A stretch of DNA of 14,375 bases from Pseudomonadota bacterium (GCA_023457475.1 JAEWLO010000474.1:1-14375), one strand, 5' to 3'; shown: positions 1 through 8,021, counted from the first letter of the stretch. Translations and numbers: made by a program. Notes: generated by a model from the letters alone, not told the origin.

Positions 1-821
1 GTGACGTGCTGGCCGTCGCTGTTGGTACCGTAGCCGATGATCTCGGCCAGGATGGTGGCACCGCGCGCCTGCGCGTGTTCCGGGTCTTCCAGGATCAGCG
101 TGCCCGCGCCCTCGCCCAGCACCAGGCCGGCGCGGTGGGCGTCGAACGGGCTGGGGGTGGTGTGTGGTGCGTCGTTGCGCGTGCTGGTGGCGTACAGCGT
201 GTCGAACACCGCCGCGGCGGTGGCATCCAGCTGTTCGGCTCCGCCGGTGACCATCACGGTCTGCTTGCCGCTGCGGATCGCCTCGAAGCCGGCACCGACG
301 CCCTGGCTGCCCGAGGTACAGGCGCTGGAGGTGGTGTACACGCGCCCGGTGAGCCCGAAGAACACGCCGATGTTCACCGGAGAGGTGTGGCTCATCATCT
401 TCAGGTAGGTGGTCGCGCTGATGCCTTCGGTGGTGTTTTCGTTGAGCATGCGCCCGAATTCGGCGGTGGCCTCGTGGCTGCCTGAAGACGAACCGTAGGC
501 CACGCCGGTGCGCCCGCCACGCAGCACGGGATGGCCGAGCAGGCCCGCCCCTTCCAGCGCCAGCTCGGTGGCTCGTACCGACATCACCGCGACCTTGCCC
601 ATGCTGCGGGTGGTCTTGCGGTTGTAGTGCGGCGGCAGCACGTAGTCCTCCGCAGGTGCGGCCAGACGGGTGTTGAGGCCGTCGTACACCTCCCAGCGCG
701 GGATGTAGCGCACGGCGTTCTCGCGCGCATGCAGGCGCGCGCGGATCGTGGGCCAGTCATGGCCGAGCGGGCTGATGGCGGCGGCACCGGTGACCACGAC
801 GCGACGTTCGTTGCGGCTCAT
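1..821 (-). CDS. beta-ketoacyl-ACP synthase, 3' part cut by window edge
   Basis: Reading the minus strand from an ATG at 821 gives 273 open codons that run off the left edge, so the C-terminal third is missing. The N-terminal thiolase-fold half of a FabF-like condensing enzyme is clear: VVVTGAAAISPLG near residues 8-20, and the active-site cysteine at about residue 168 in the context TTSSACTSGSQG, followed by GLVLGEGAGTLILE near 232-246. The two catalytic histidines would lie beyond the window. By position after the ketoreductase it corresponds to the last ketosynthase (ApeR-type) of aryl polyene clusters, which condenses malonyl-ACP with the growing chain (family knowledge). The start is supported by GGAGG at 831-835 on the coding strand, 9 bases upstream. 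It overlaps the ketoreductase stop by one base (TGATG), so translation is probably coupled. The role is well supported; the exact step is inferred. Confidence 0.93.
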   Translation of the reverse strand, partial: MSRNERRVVVTGAAAISPLGHDWPTIRARLHARENAVRYIPRWEVYDGLNTRLAAPAEDYVLPPHYNRKTTRSMGKVAVMSVRATELALEGAGLLGHPVLRGGRTGVAYGSSSGSHEATAEFGRMLNENTTEGISATTYLKMMSHTSPVNIGVFFGLTGRVYTTSSACTSGSQGVGAGFEAIRSGKQTVMVTGGAEQLDATAAAVFDTLYATSTRNDAPHTTPSPFDAHRAGLVLGEGAGTLILEDPEHAQARGATILAEIIGYGTNSDGQHV

Positions 822-1552
822 CAGACCATGCCTCCATTGACCGAAATCACCTGGCGGGTGATGTAGCCGGCCGGTTCGGACAGCAGGAACGCCACGGTGG
901 CGGCCACTTCTTCCGGCTGGCCGAGGCGGCCGGCGGGAATCAGCTTGAGCGCGTGGTCGACGATCTCTTCGTTGATCATGTCCGTTTCGATCAGGCCCGG
1001 GGCCACGCAGTTGACGGTGATGGCACGGCTGGCCAGTTCCAGCGCCAGTGCCTTGGTCGCCCCGATGATGCCGGCCTTGGCCGCGCTGTAGTTGGTCTGG
1101 CCGCGGTTGCCCACCAGCCCCGAGACCGACGACAGGGTCACGATGCGGCCCGGCTTGCGCCGGCGCACCATCGGCATCACCACCGGGTGCAGGACGTTGT
1201 AGAAGCTGTCCAGGTTGGTGTGCACCACCGCGTCCCAATCCTCGGCGGTCATCGCCGGGAACGCGCCATCACGGGCGATGCCAGCGTTGCAGACCACGCC
1301 GTAGTACGCGCCATGGGCCTCGATGTCGGCCTCGAGCGCGGCACGTGCGGCGTCGCGGTCGGCCACGTCGAAGGCCAGCACGCGGGCCTGCCGGCCGAGC
1401 GCCTGGATCTCCGCCGCGACGGCCTGCGCTTCGTCGATGCGGCTGCGGCAGTGCACCACCACGTCGAAGCCGTCGCGCGCGATCCGCAGCGCCACGGCCT
1501 TGCCGATCCCCCGGCTGGCGCCGGTCACCAGCACGGTCAAATTCCCTGTCAT
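821..1552 (-). CDS. 3-ketoacyl-ACP reductase (SDR family, FabG-like)
   Basis: A 243-residue short-chain dehydrogenase, the usual FabG length. Visible motifs in order: the nucleotide-binding TGASRGIG at residues 10-17, NAG at 89-91, N113, and the catalytic Ser142, Tyr155 and Lys159 (TLSS...NYSAAK), then the NCVAPGLIETDM loop at 181-192. It reduces the 3-keto group after each condensation, with NADPH the expected cofactor. It sits between a hotdog dehydratase (ATGA overlap at 1549-1552) and a ketosynthase, which matches ApeQ of aryl polyene clusters and argues against the housekeeping fabG. A GGAG-rich stretch directly before the ATG serves as ribosome binding site. Enzyme class is near certain; the polyene role rests on neighbours. 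Confidence 0.95.
   Translation of the reverse strand: MTGNLTVLVTGASRGIGKAVALRIARDGFDVVVHCRSRIDEAQAVAAEIQALGRQARVLAFDVADRDAARAALEADIEAHGAYYGVVCNAGIARDGAFPAMTAEDWDAVVHTNLDSFYNVLHPVVMPMVRRRKPGRIVTLSSVSGLVGNRGQTNYSAAKAGIIGATKALALELASRAITVNCVAPGLIETDMINEEIVDHALKLIPAGRLGQPEEVAATVAFLLSEPAGYITRQVISVNGGMV
831..835 (-). promoter_or_regulatory. ribosome binding site of the distal ketosynthase
   Basis: GGAGG lies inside the end of the ketoreductase gene, 9 bases before the ATG at 821. It supports that start and suggests reinitiation after the ketoreductase stop. Confidence 0.6.
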
Positions 1553-2004
1553 GCCTCTCCACTCTCCAGATAGGCCATCGCATCATGCGGTTCGAACACC
1601 GATACGTTGGCAACTGCCAATTCCGTTTCACCCGCCAGAATCCGGCAGGCGAACATTCCCAACCCATTTTCGCCCATCAGCTCGCACTGTGCCTCCACCC
1701 GCAGGCAATCGCCCGGTGTGAAGAACGGCTGGTGGGCGGTGTAGCGACGAGTGCCCAGCAGGAAGCCGATCGAGGGCTCCCGCCCCTCCTGGCGTGCGCG
1801 GCACCCGGCCCAGGCCGCGATCGCCTGCGCCATGTACTCCACGCCGACCCAGGCGGGCACGCCTTGGGCGGTCGCGAACAGGCCGCTGGCGGGCACATCC
1901 ACCTCGACCACGATGGCCTCGGCCTGCCAGGCGATGACCCGGTCGATCAGGCGCATGCTGTCCCGATGCGGCAGGACGCTGTCGATGTCGTCAGGCAGCC
2001 ACAT
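1549..2004 (-). CDS. hotdog-fold 3-hydroxyacyl-ACP dehydratase, ApeP-like
   Basis: A 151-residue hotdog protein. It begins with a FabZ-like LPHRDSMRLID segment at residues 11-21. The central helix, PAWVGVEYMAQAIAAWAG at 50-67, carries Glu56 where FabZ has its catalytic acid. The catalytic histidine expected about 14 residues before that acid is absent: the aligned stretch reads ASGLFATAQG. Thus it looks like half of a dehydratase active site. The C-terminal hotdog domain of the ligase in this cluster has a histidine in GHFP, so the two may pair, as reported for ApeI and ApeP of aryl polyene systems (recalled, not checked). GGAG at 2011-2014 lies 6 bases before the ATG, and the gene begins 2 bases after the ketosynthase stop. 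The family is well supported; a split active site is inference. Confidence 0.88.
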   Translation of the reverse strand: MWLPDDIDSVLPHRDSMRLIDRVIAWQAEAIVVEVDVPASGLFATAQGVPAWVGVEYMAQAIAAWAGCRARQEGREPSIGFLLGTRRYTAHQPFFTPGDCLRVEAQCELMGENGLGMFACRILAGETELAVANVSVFEPHDAMAYLESGEA

Positions 2005-2006
2005 GC

Positions 2007-3191
2007 TCAGCTCCGGGCCAGGGCCAGCACGGCATTGCTGCCGCCGAAGGCGAAGGAGTGGCTGAGCACGTGCTGCAGGGGCCGCGCCGCCCGCGCACCG
2101 GGGCTGACCAGGGCCAGCGCCGGCAGCGCATCATCGGCCGCGCCGTCCCAGAAATGCGCGGGCAGACGCTGCTCGGGGTTGTCGGCAAGGGTCAGCCAGC
2201 ACAGGGCGGCCTCGATCGCGCCAGAGGCCCCGAGGGTGTGCCCGGTGAGGGGCTTGGTCGAGCTGGCCGGGACCTGGGTGCCGAGCACGGTGGCCACCGC
2301 CAGGCTTTCCATGGCGTCGTTGTGACCGGTGGCGGTGCCATGGAGGTTCACGTAATCCACCTGTGCCGGTTCCAGTCCCGCGCGCCGCAGGGCCTGCTCG
2401 ATGGCATCGATGGCTCCCAGCGCTTTCGGGTCGGGCGCGGACATGTGGTGGGCGTCGGACGACTCTCCCCAGCCGGACAGGCGCACCGGACCGGGCTCGC
2501 GGGTCATCAGGAACAGCGCCGCGCCTTCGCCGATGTTGATCCCGTTGCGGTGGCGCGAGAACGGATTGCAGCGCGCCGCCGAGACCGACTCCAGCGCGCT
2601 GAAGCCGGCCACGGTGAAGCGGCACATTGAATCGGCACCGCCGGCGACCACGGCGTCCACCACGCCGGCGCGCAGCAGGCGCGCAGCCGACATCAGCGCC
2701 TTGGCGCTGGACGAACAGGCGGTGGAGATCGTCCACGCCGGGCCGCGGCTGCCGATCTGCTCCCGCACGAAGCGTGCACTGGTGCCCATTTCCTGCTGGG
2801 CGTAGTGGAAGTCATCCGGCCAGCAGCCCTGCTCGGCCTGCATGCGCAGGGCGTTTTCGGACTCGCCGATGCCGGAAGTGCTGGTGCCGACGATCACCGC
2901 GACGCGCGGGGCGCCGTAGCGGGCGATGGCCGCGTCCACCGCCGGGCGGATCTGCTCGAGCGCTGCCGCCAGCAGCGCGTTGTTGCGCCCGCGCAGTTCC
3001 ACCGGCAGCGCGGACAGGTCCGGCAGCGGCGTACGCACTTCGCCCAGTGCCAGGGTGCGTCCGGCCAGCAGGGTGTCATTGTCGTTCAGGCCCCCGGGCT
3101 GGTCGGCAAACAGGCCGGCGCGGACGTCGGCGTGGCCGTAGCCCAGCGCGCAGACCACACCCAGTTCATTCAGAAATACCGCGCTGCTCAC
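2007..3191 (-). CDS. beta-ketoacyl-ACP synthase, complete, with full catalytic triad
   Basis: A 394-residue condensing enzyme of FabF/KAS-II type. The catalytic cysteine is at about residue 159 (STACSSSAKAL); the first histidine is at 284 (NLHGTATGHND); Lys313 and the second histidine, 318, lie in TKPLTGHTLGASG; and the glycine-rich SHSFAFGGSNAVLAL closes the protein. All three catalytic groups are present, so this is an active elongating enzyme and not a chain-length factor, which normally lacks the cysteine. It corresponds by position to the ApeO-type ketosynthase. The start is a GTG at 3191 whose GTGA overlaps the lipoprotein stop, and no better start follows before the conserved N-terminus. 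In Xenorhabdus the elongating synthase pairs with a chain-length factor (recalled). No such gene is visible in this window; it may lie outside. Confidence 0.95.
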   Translation of the reverse strand: MSSAVFLNELGVVCALGYGHADVRAGLFADQPGGLNDNDTLLAGRTLALGEVRTPLPDLSALPVELRGRNNALLAAALEQIRPAVDAAIARYGAPRVAVIVGTSTSGIGESENALRMQAEQGCWPDDFHYAQQEMGTSARFVREQIGSRGPAWTISTACSSSAKALMSAARLLRAGVVDAVVAGGADSMCRFTVAGFSALESVSAARCNPFSRHRNGINIGEGAALFLMTREPGPVRLSGWGESSDAHHMSAPDPKALGAIDAIEQALRRAGLEPAQVDYVNLHGTATGHNDAMESLAVATVLGTQVPASSTKPLTGHTLGASGAIEAALCWLTLADNPEQRLPAHFWDGAADDALPALALVSPGARAARPLQHVLSHSFAFGGSNAVLALARS

Positions 3192-3739
3192 TGCGTTGCC
3201 TGTCCCATGTCCATCGATTCGATCACCAGTTCATAGCCTTCGGCCAGATTACGCAGGCGGACCCGTTGGGGATCCAGTCGCTCCAGCACCAGCCACGCCT
3301 TGCCGTCCTGCTCCAGCTGCCGGCCCGCGCCGGCGTCAACCAGGGTCCATCCCCCAGGCAGCGCCGCACGGATGGCATCGGCCGGCCACAGCGCGAACTG
3401 AAGGTCGTCCAGCACGCGTTCGCCGCGCACCTGCGGCGGCAGCCACGGCGCGCGGGTCTGTTCCAGCGTGGTGCCGTCCCAGACCATGCGCACGCCGGTC
3501 TGACCCATCGCCTGCACCGCCAGCCGGACCTCGTCGGCATCGGCCTCCAGCAGCGCGTCGAGCTCACGCTCATGGGTACCGAAGCGGAACTGCAGGCGCT
3601 GCTGCAGTTGCAGCGGCGTGGGCAGCGCCGACGGAGCCAGCTGCAGGGTGGGCAGCTGGGCGAGCGGCGCGGGCATGCGGGTGCTGGCACAGGCGGCCAG
3701 CCCCACGCACAGCAGCAGGGCCAGGATCAGGCGCTGCAC
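3188..3739 (-). CDS. small outer-membrane lipoprotein, DUF3261-like
   Basis: A 183-residue protein with a lipoprotein signal: positive MQR, a hydrophobic stretch to about residue 16, and lipobox LAAC with the acylated cysteine at 17. The next residue is Ala, not Asp, so sorting to the outer membrane by Lol is expected. The mature part has no catalytic motif I recognise; it resembles in length and position the DUF3261 lipoprotein of aryl polyene clusters. A role in receiving or stabilising the pigment at the outer membrane, with the LolA-like carrier and MMPL exporter, is inferred. It starts at a GTG (3739) with a strong GGAGGA just upstream, and overlaps the end of the halogenase-like gene by 13 bp. 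Its 4-bp GTGA overlap with the downstream ketosynthase implies translational coupling. The lipoprotein nature is clear; the function is unknown. Confidence 0.85.
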   Translation of the reverse strand: MQRLILALLLCVGLAACASTRMPAPLAQLPTLQLAPSALPTPLQLQQRLQFRFGTHERELDALLEADADEVRLAVQAMGQTGVRMVWDGTTLEQTRAPWLPPQVRGERVLDDLQFALWPADAIRAALPGGWTLVDAGAGRQLEQDGKAWLVLERLDPQRVRLRNLAEGYELVIESMDMGQATQ

Positions 3740-4998
3740 AGTTCCTCCAGCACCTTCAGGCGGCGGCCACTGTCGTCGGCGACGTAGGGGTTCCTGGTGT
3801 CCCAGGCGTAGCCGGCCAGGATCGAGGAGATCATGCGGCGCACGTCCGGCTGCGGGTCGGGGTGGTAGATGATCTTCTGGAAGCCACCGGCGTACCAGGC
3901 TTCGACGAAGCGGCGGAAGGTCTTGACCCCGGCGCGCAGCGGAATGGCGAACTCGGCCTCCCAGTCCACGGTCTCGCCCGCGTGCTCGCGGGCGATGCAG
4001 TCGCTGGCCAGCTGCGCCGACTTGAACGCGATGGTGACACCGGAGGAGAACACCGGGTCGAGGAATTCACCGGCGTTGCCCAGCAGCGCATAGCCCTCGC
4101 CCCACAGCGAGCTGACATTGGCCGAGTAACCGGTGATGGTGCGCACCGGCAGTACCGCCCACTCGGCGTTCTTCAACAGACGGGTCAGGTTGGGGTCTTC
4201 GCCGACGATGGCCTGCAGCTTCTCCAGGTCGGTGCCGCTGTACTTCTCGAAGAAGCTCGGTTCGGCGACCACGCCCAGCGAGCAGCAGCCGTTGGAGAAG
4301 GGGATGGTCCAGTACCACACGTCCACATGCTCGGGATGGGTGGTGATGAGGATCTTGTTGCGATCAAAGCCCGCATCGGCCGGAATGTGATCGCGTACGT
4401 GGCAGAAGATCGCGCCACGCACGGGGAAGTTCGAGGGCGACTCCAGATTCAGCAGGCGCGGCAGCAGGCGGGCGAAGCCGCTGGCGTCGAGAATGAAACC
4501 CGCTTCGATGGTGTACTCGCTGCCGTCCGGGCGACGCACCTGCACGCGCGCCGGGCGGCCCGGCTGCACCGACAGCACTTCGTCGCCGAAGCGCAGCGTG
4601 GTGCCCATGCGCTCCGCGCCGCGCGCCAGCACGTCGTCGAAGTTGGCGCGCTGCACCTGGTAGGTGGTGCCCCAGCCCGGCGAGAACTTGTCGCGGAAGT
4701 CGAATTCGGTGGTGCGCCCGCCGCGCACGAATGCCGCGCCGTTCTTGTACTGGAAGCCCGCCTGTACCACGTCCTGCAGCAGGCCGGCCGCCTCGATGTA
4801 CTCCATGCTCTGCGGCAGCAGGCTTTCGCCGATGGAGAAGCGCGGGAACTGCTGGCGCTCCAGCATCAACACCTGGCGGCCCTGCCTGCGCAGCATCGCG
4901 GCGGCGACGGAGCCGGCCGGGCCGGCCCCGATGATGAGGATTTCGGTGCGTTCCACCGCGTCTGCGGCAGCGGTTGCGTCAATCACGGCAGCGTTCAT
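3727..4998 (-). CDS. FAD-dependent halogenase-like flavoprotein oxidoreductase
   Basis: A 423-residue flavoprotein. The FAD-binding GxGxxG motif is GAGPAG at residues 24-29. The flavin-dependent halogenase fingerprint WxWxIP is matched by WYWTIP at 228-233. A lysine at 85 (GFQYKNGAAF) sits where halogenases carry the lysine thought to direct hypohalous acid, and LLGNAGEFLDPVFSSGVTIA at 306-325 is the typical second FAD region. Xanthomonadins are known brominated aryl polyenes, so halogenation of the aryl ring or chain is the leading hypothesis. A flavin reductase partner is not in the window. An alternative is a related non-halogenating monooxygenase or reductase of the same fold. The gene begins after the largest gap in the cluster, 43 bp behind the MMPL gene, with its own AAGGA. 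It overlaps the downstream lipoprotein gene by 13 bp. Confidence 0.87.
   Translation of the reverse strand: MNAAVIDATAAADAVERTEILIIGAGPAGSVAAAMLRRQGRQVLMLERQQFPRFSIGESLLPQSMEYIEAAGLLQDVVQAGFQYKNGAAFVRGGRTTEFDFRDKFSPGWGTTYQVQRANFDDVLARGAERMGTTLRFGDEVLSVQPGRPARVQVRRPDGSEYTIEAGFILDASGFARLLPRLLNLESPSNFPVRGAIFCHVRDHIPADAGFDRNKILITTHPEHVDVWYWTIPFSNGCCSLGVVAEPSFFEKYSGTDLEKLQAIVGEDPNLTRLLKNAEWAVLPVRTITGYSANVSSLWGEGYALLGNAGEFLDPVFSSGVTIAFKSAQLASDCIAREHAGETVDWEAEFAIPLRAGVKTFRRFVEAWYAGGFQKIIYHPDPQPDVRRMISSILAGYAWDTRNPYVADDSGRRLKVLEELCSA
3743..3748 (-). promoter_or_regulatory. ribosome binding site deciding the lipoprotein GTG start
   Basis: GGAGGA lies inside the last codons of the halogenase-like gene, 3 bases before the GTG at 3739. 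No ATG nearby would keep the whole signal peptide, so this site fixes the GTG as the start. Confidence 0.65.
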
Positions 4999-5005
4999 CG
5001 ATACA

Positions 5006-5010
5006 TCCTT
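5006..5010 (-). promoter_or_regulatory. ribosome binding site of the halogenase-like gene
   Basis: AAGGA lies 7 bases before the ATG at 4998, inside the 43-bp gap after the MMPL gene. I see no hairpin or clear -35/-10 pair in this gap. Confidence 0.6.
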
Positions 5011-5041
5011 GGATCAGAAGAGTGGAGGAAGGTGCGTGTGC

Positions 5042-7399
5042 TCAGTGTGGAGCGTCATGCGGGGGTGGGCGGAACAGCGGCGAGATCAGCCAGACCAGGC
5101 CGATGCCGAACAGCAGGGTGAGGCCGAACGCACGCAGGGCCGGGGTCGCCGACAGGCCGAGCAGGCCGAAGGAGAGCCAGGTGCTGGCCGCGCCCACGCA
5201 GACCGCCAGCCAGGCGCTGTCATCGCCCCGGTGTTCGATGAGGAAGATGCCGTAGTCGATGCCCATGCCCAGCAGCAGCATCAGGGCCAGGACATTGAAC
5301 AACTGCAGCGGCTGCCCGAACAGGCCGAGCAGGCCCAGGGTCAGCGCGCCGGCCGCCAGGGTCGGGGCGAACACCCGCCAGGCCTGGGCGCGGTAACGCG
5401 CGTACAGCACCGCGAACACCAGCACGATGCCGACCAGCAGCAGCACGCTCATCAGTTTGCGGTAGTGCTTGAGCAGCGCGGAGAAGTCGGCGGTGCGGTC
5501 GACCCAGCGCACGCCGTCGATGCCCTTTGCCTGCGCTTCCAGCAGGGTCAGCGCGTCGGGGCGCGAGAGGTCGTCCACCATCACCACCGAGGCCATGCCC
5601 TGCCCCACCGTTCCCAGCCACAGGTGACGGAACGGCATCGCCGCCGGTGATGCCAGGAACGCCTCGGCCTGCAGGTCCTTCGCAGCAAAGTCCGGGCGCT
5701 GCAGCGGCTCGCCCACCGCTTCGCCGACCTGGGCCAGCACCTGCGGCTCCACCTTCGCGGTGAGCGCGGCATCGGCGTGCTGGCGCTGCACCGAGGGCAG
5801 CCATTCACTGAGGGCGCGGTAACCGCCGATCTGCTTCTCGCCGGCCAGCACGCGCAGGCGGTCCACCAGCGCTTCCTCGCGCTGCAGCACCTGTTCGGCG
5901 TTGTCGCCCTGCACCAGATAGAACTGGGCGGGGCTGGGCAGGCCGAGCATCTGGCTGATGCGGATCTGCTGGGTGATCAGGTCCATCGGCGAGGACTGCA
6001 GGCTGCGCAGGTCGTCATCGGGGTGCAGGCGCAGCATGCCGGCGGCGGAGAGGATCGCCACAACGCCGAGGAACACCGCCACGCGCCGACCCTGCAGGCG
6101 CGGCCAGCGCTCCAGCGTGCCACCGAGCCACTGCGCGAAGCGGGTGCGACGGATCTCGCCGCCATCCAGCCACGGGAACCAGAAAATGACGGTGAGGAAT
6201 GCGGCGGCCAGCCCAACCACCGAGAACAGCGCCATCTGGCGCAGGCCGGGGAATGGAGCCAGCCCGAGGGCCAGATACGCCAGCGCGCTGGTCAGCAGGG
6301 CCAGCCACAGGCCGGGCAGCAGATGGCGCAGCAGCTTCCAGCGGCGGTCGGCCGGTTCGGCCTGGCGGGAGGCGAACCAGTGGATGCCATAGTCCTCGGC
6401 CACGCCGACCAGCGACGCACCGAACACCAGGGTGAGCACGTGGACCTTGCCGAACACCAGCACGGTGACGGCCAGGGCCACGCCGCAGCCGATCAGCAGC
6501 GAAGCGGCTACCAGCAGGATCGGGCGCAGCGAACGGAACGCCAGCCAGACCAGCAGCAGTACCGCCGCCAGCGAGCCCCAGCCGATGGTATTGATTTCCC
6601 AGTTGGCCTGCACCGCGGCGGCCTCGGCATGCAGCGGCACGCCGGCGCGCAGGACCTCCAGATCCGGGGCCTGCTGTCGCGCCGCAGCGGCGGCCGCATC
6701 GAGCAAAACATCGATGTGGCGTTCACCGTCCAGCTGGAAGGCGGAGCCGACGGTGTCGTACTGCACGATGGACCAGTGCTTGCCGTCCGCCTCGAGCAGA
6801 CCGTCCTCGCCCAGCTGCAGACCGGAGCCCAGCGCGCGCTCCTGCCACCACTGCGGCCACAGCGACAGCGGATCCTGCCGCCATTCGGTGAGGCGGGGTG
6901 CGCCCATGGGGCCGTAGAGCGATGCCAGCGCGGATTCAGCCAGCGCGCCGGCTTCTGCAGCCTGCAGCTGGTCACGCTGCGTCGTGGTCAGCAGGCGATC
7001 GCGGTAGGGCGCATAGAACGTGCGGGCCTGGTCGAACCAGCCCTCTATGGAGCCGGCTTCGCGGATCAATGCACCGGCGTCCGGATGGGCAGCGATCGCG
7101 TTGCGGAAGGCGGCTTCCGCAGCCTTGGTCTTCGCCGCGTCCGGGCTGCCAAGCAGCACCACCACCTGGCGCGCGTTGGCGTCGGCGATGCGGCGGGTGA
7201 CATCGGACAGCAGGCGGTCGTGTGCGTCCTGCGGCAGCAGTGCGAGGATGTCGGTGTCGATCCGCGACTCGCTTTTCCACAGCTGCCACTGCTGTACGCC
7301 CAGGCCGACCAGCACCAGCAGCCAGACAATGGCCAGCCAGCGCCAGGCGCGCTGCAGGCGCGGCGTCGGCGTGAACGCCGCCTTCAACGACTCATTCAA
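5042..7399 (-). CDS. MMPL/RND-superfamily exporter
   Basis: A 785-residue inner-membrane transporter with the duplicated RND layout: one helix near residues 21-36, a periplasmic domain to about 268, then a helix bundle about 271-410; the pattern repeats with a helix near 437-453, a second periplasmic domain, and a helix bundle about 648-775. Charged residues in the fourth helix of each half, VAEDYGIHWF (335-336) and GMGIDYGIFL (Asp715), are typical proton-relay positions. Aryl polyene clusters carry such an exporter (ApeM-type) next to a LolA-like gene, as here, and it is thought to lift the polyene lipid from the inner membrane. The reading frame begins at a TTG (7399); the nearby ATG at 7395 is out of frame. 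The TTG overlaps the LolA-like stop by 8 bp. Class confident; cargo inferred. Confidence 0.93.
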   Translation of the reverse strand: MNESLKAAFTPTPRLQRAWRWLAIVWLLVLVGLGVQQWQLWKSESRIDTDILALLPQDAHDRLLSDVTRRIADANARQVVVLLGSPDAAKTKAAEAAFRNAIAAHPDAGALIREAGSIEGWFDQARTFYAPYRDRLLTTTQRDQLQAAEAGALAESALASLYGPMGAPRLTEWRQDPLSLWPQWWQERALGSGLQLGEDGLLEADGKHWSIVQYDTVGSAFQLDGERHIDVLLDAAAAAARQQAPDLEVLRAGVPLHAEAAAVQANWEINTIGWGSLAAVLLLVWLAFRSLRPILLVAASLLIGCGVALAVTVLVFGKVHVLTLVFGASLVGVAEDYGIHWFASRQAEPADRRWKLLRHLLPGLWLALLTSALAYLALGLAPFPGLRQMALFSVVGLAAAFLTVIFWFPWLDGGEIRRTRFAQWLGGTLERWPRLQGRRVAVFLGVVAILSAAGMLRLHPDDDLRSLQSSPMDLITQQIRISQMLGLPSPAQFYLVQGDNAEQVLQREEALVDRLRVLAGEKQIGGYRALSEWLPSVQRQHADAALTAKVEPQVLAQVGEAVGEPLQRPDFAAKDLQAEAFLASPAAMPFRHLWLGTVGQGMASVVMVDDLSRPDALTLLEAQAKGIDGVRWVDRTADFSALLKHYRKLMSVLLLVGIVLVFAVLYARYRAQAWRVFAPTLAAGALTLGLLGLFGQPLQLFNVLALMLLLGMGIDYGIFLIEHRGDDSAWLAVCVGAASTWLSFGLLGLSATPALRAFGLTLLFGIGLVWLISPLFRPPPHDAPH

Positions 7400-8021
7400 A
7401 CCGGCTGCCCTCTTCCGCGTTCAACACCGCCGGGGTTTCGCTCATGCCGGCGAAGTGGATGCGGGTGACGTCCTGGTTCGCTTCGGTGATCTCCACCTCG
7501 CGCACGTAACGGTCGCCGCTCAGCTTCAGGCCGGTGAACACCTTGGCCAGCATCGCCGAACGCGGCGTGAGCTGCATGCGCCAGCCGTCCTGCGGCAGCG
7601 CCTCGACGGTAACGTTGAACTGCGCGGACAGCGCCTGCGCGTCGCCGCTCATCAGCGCGAACATGATCGCGTTGACCGAACGCATGGCCGGCTGCTGACG
7701 GGCGTCGAGCTCGACCCGGGTGCTGCCATCGCGCTGGCGGCTGAGGATGCGGTCACGGGTGACCACGACCTCCGACGGGAACGGCTTGAGCGTGGTCCAG
7801 ATCACGCCGTGTTCCTGGGCCAGTACGAAACGCCCCTGCGAGCGCAGCGGGTTCTTGAAGCCGCTGACCTGCTTTTCCTGGGTGAAGTCGCCGCGCAGCA
7901 CGGTGACCTTGGCCACGCGTTGCTTGACCAGGTTCACATCGGCAGGCGGAGCGGCGGTGACACCCGCGGCCAGGCCACAGAGGAGCATCAGCACGCACAG
8001 CGTGCGCAGCAGACGGTTCAT
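7392..8021 (-). CDS. LolA-like periplasmic carrier protein
   Basis: A 209-residue secreted protein. It has a signal peptide (MNRLLR, hydrophobic core to about residue 20, cleavage likely after Ala24), then the LolA-like opening in which VLRGDFTQEKQVSGF (about 40-54) and a later RFVLAQEHGVIWTTLKPFPS stretch form the start of an open beta-barrel that binds acyl chains. LolA carries lipoproteins across the periplasm; in aryl polyene clusters the paralogue (ApeL-type) is thought to carry the polyene lipid handed over by the MMPL exporter. The ATG at 8021 was chosen because it gives the signal peptide and overlaps the thioesterase stop as ATGA. A longer in-frame reading into the thioesterase gene has no signal peptide. 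A cysteine at 15 is not in a valid lipobox. Confidence 0.9.
   Translation of the reverse strand: MNRLLRTLCVLMLLCGLAAGVTAAPPADVNLVKQRVAKVTVLRGDFTQEKQVSGFKNPLRSQGRFVLAQEHGVIWTTLKPFPSEVVVTRDRILSRQRDGSTRVELDARQQPAMRSVNAIMFALMSGDAQALSAQFNVTVEALPQDGWRMQLTPRSAMLAKVFTGLKLSGDRYVREVEITEANQDVTRIHFAGMSETPAVLNAEEGSRFE

Noticed and set aside
3727..4998. Geranylgeranyl reductase or generic monooxygenase
   Set aside because: The same fold would allow it, but WYWTIP and the GFxxKxGaxF context point to the halogenase branch; kept only as an alternative.
4999..5041. Terminator or promoter in the gap before the flavoprotein
   Set aside because: No inverted repeat followed by T residues on the coding strand, and no convincing -35/-10 pair; only a ribosome binding site is visible.
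7392..8021. LolA-like protein as a lipoprotein because of a cysteine at residue 15
   Set aside because: The residue before it is Leu, which does not fit a lipobox, and a normal cleavage site follows near residue 24.
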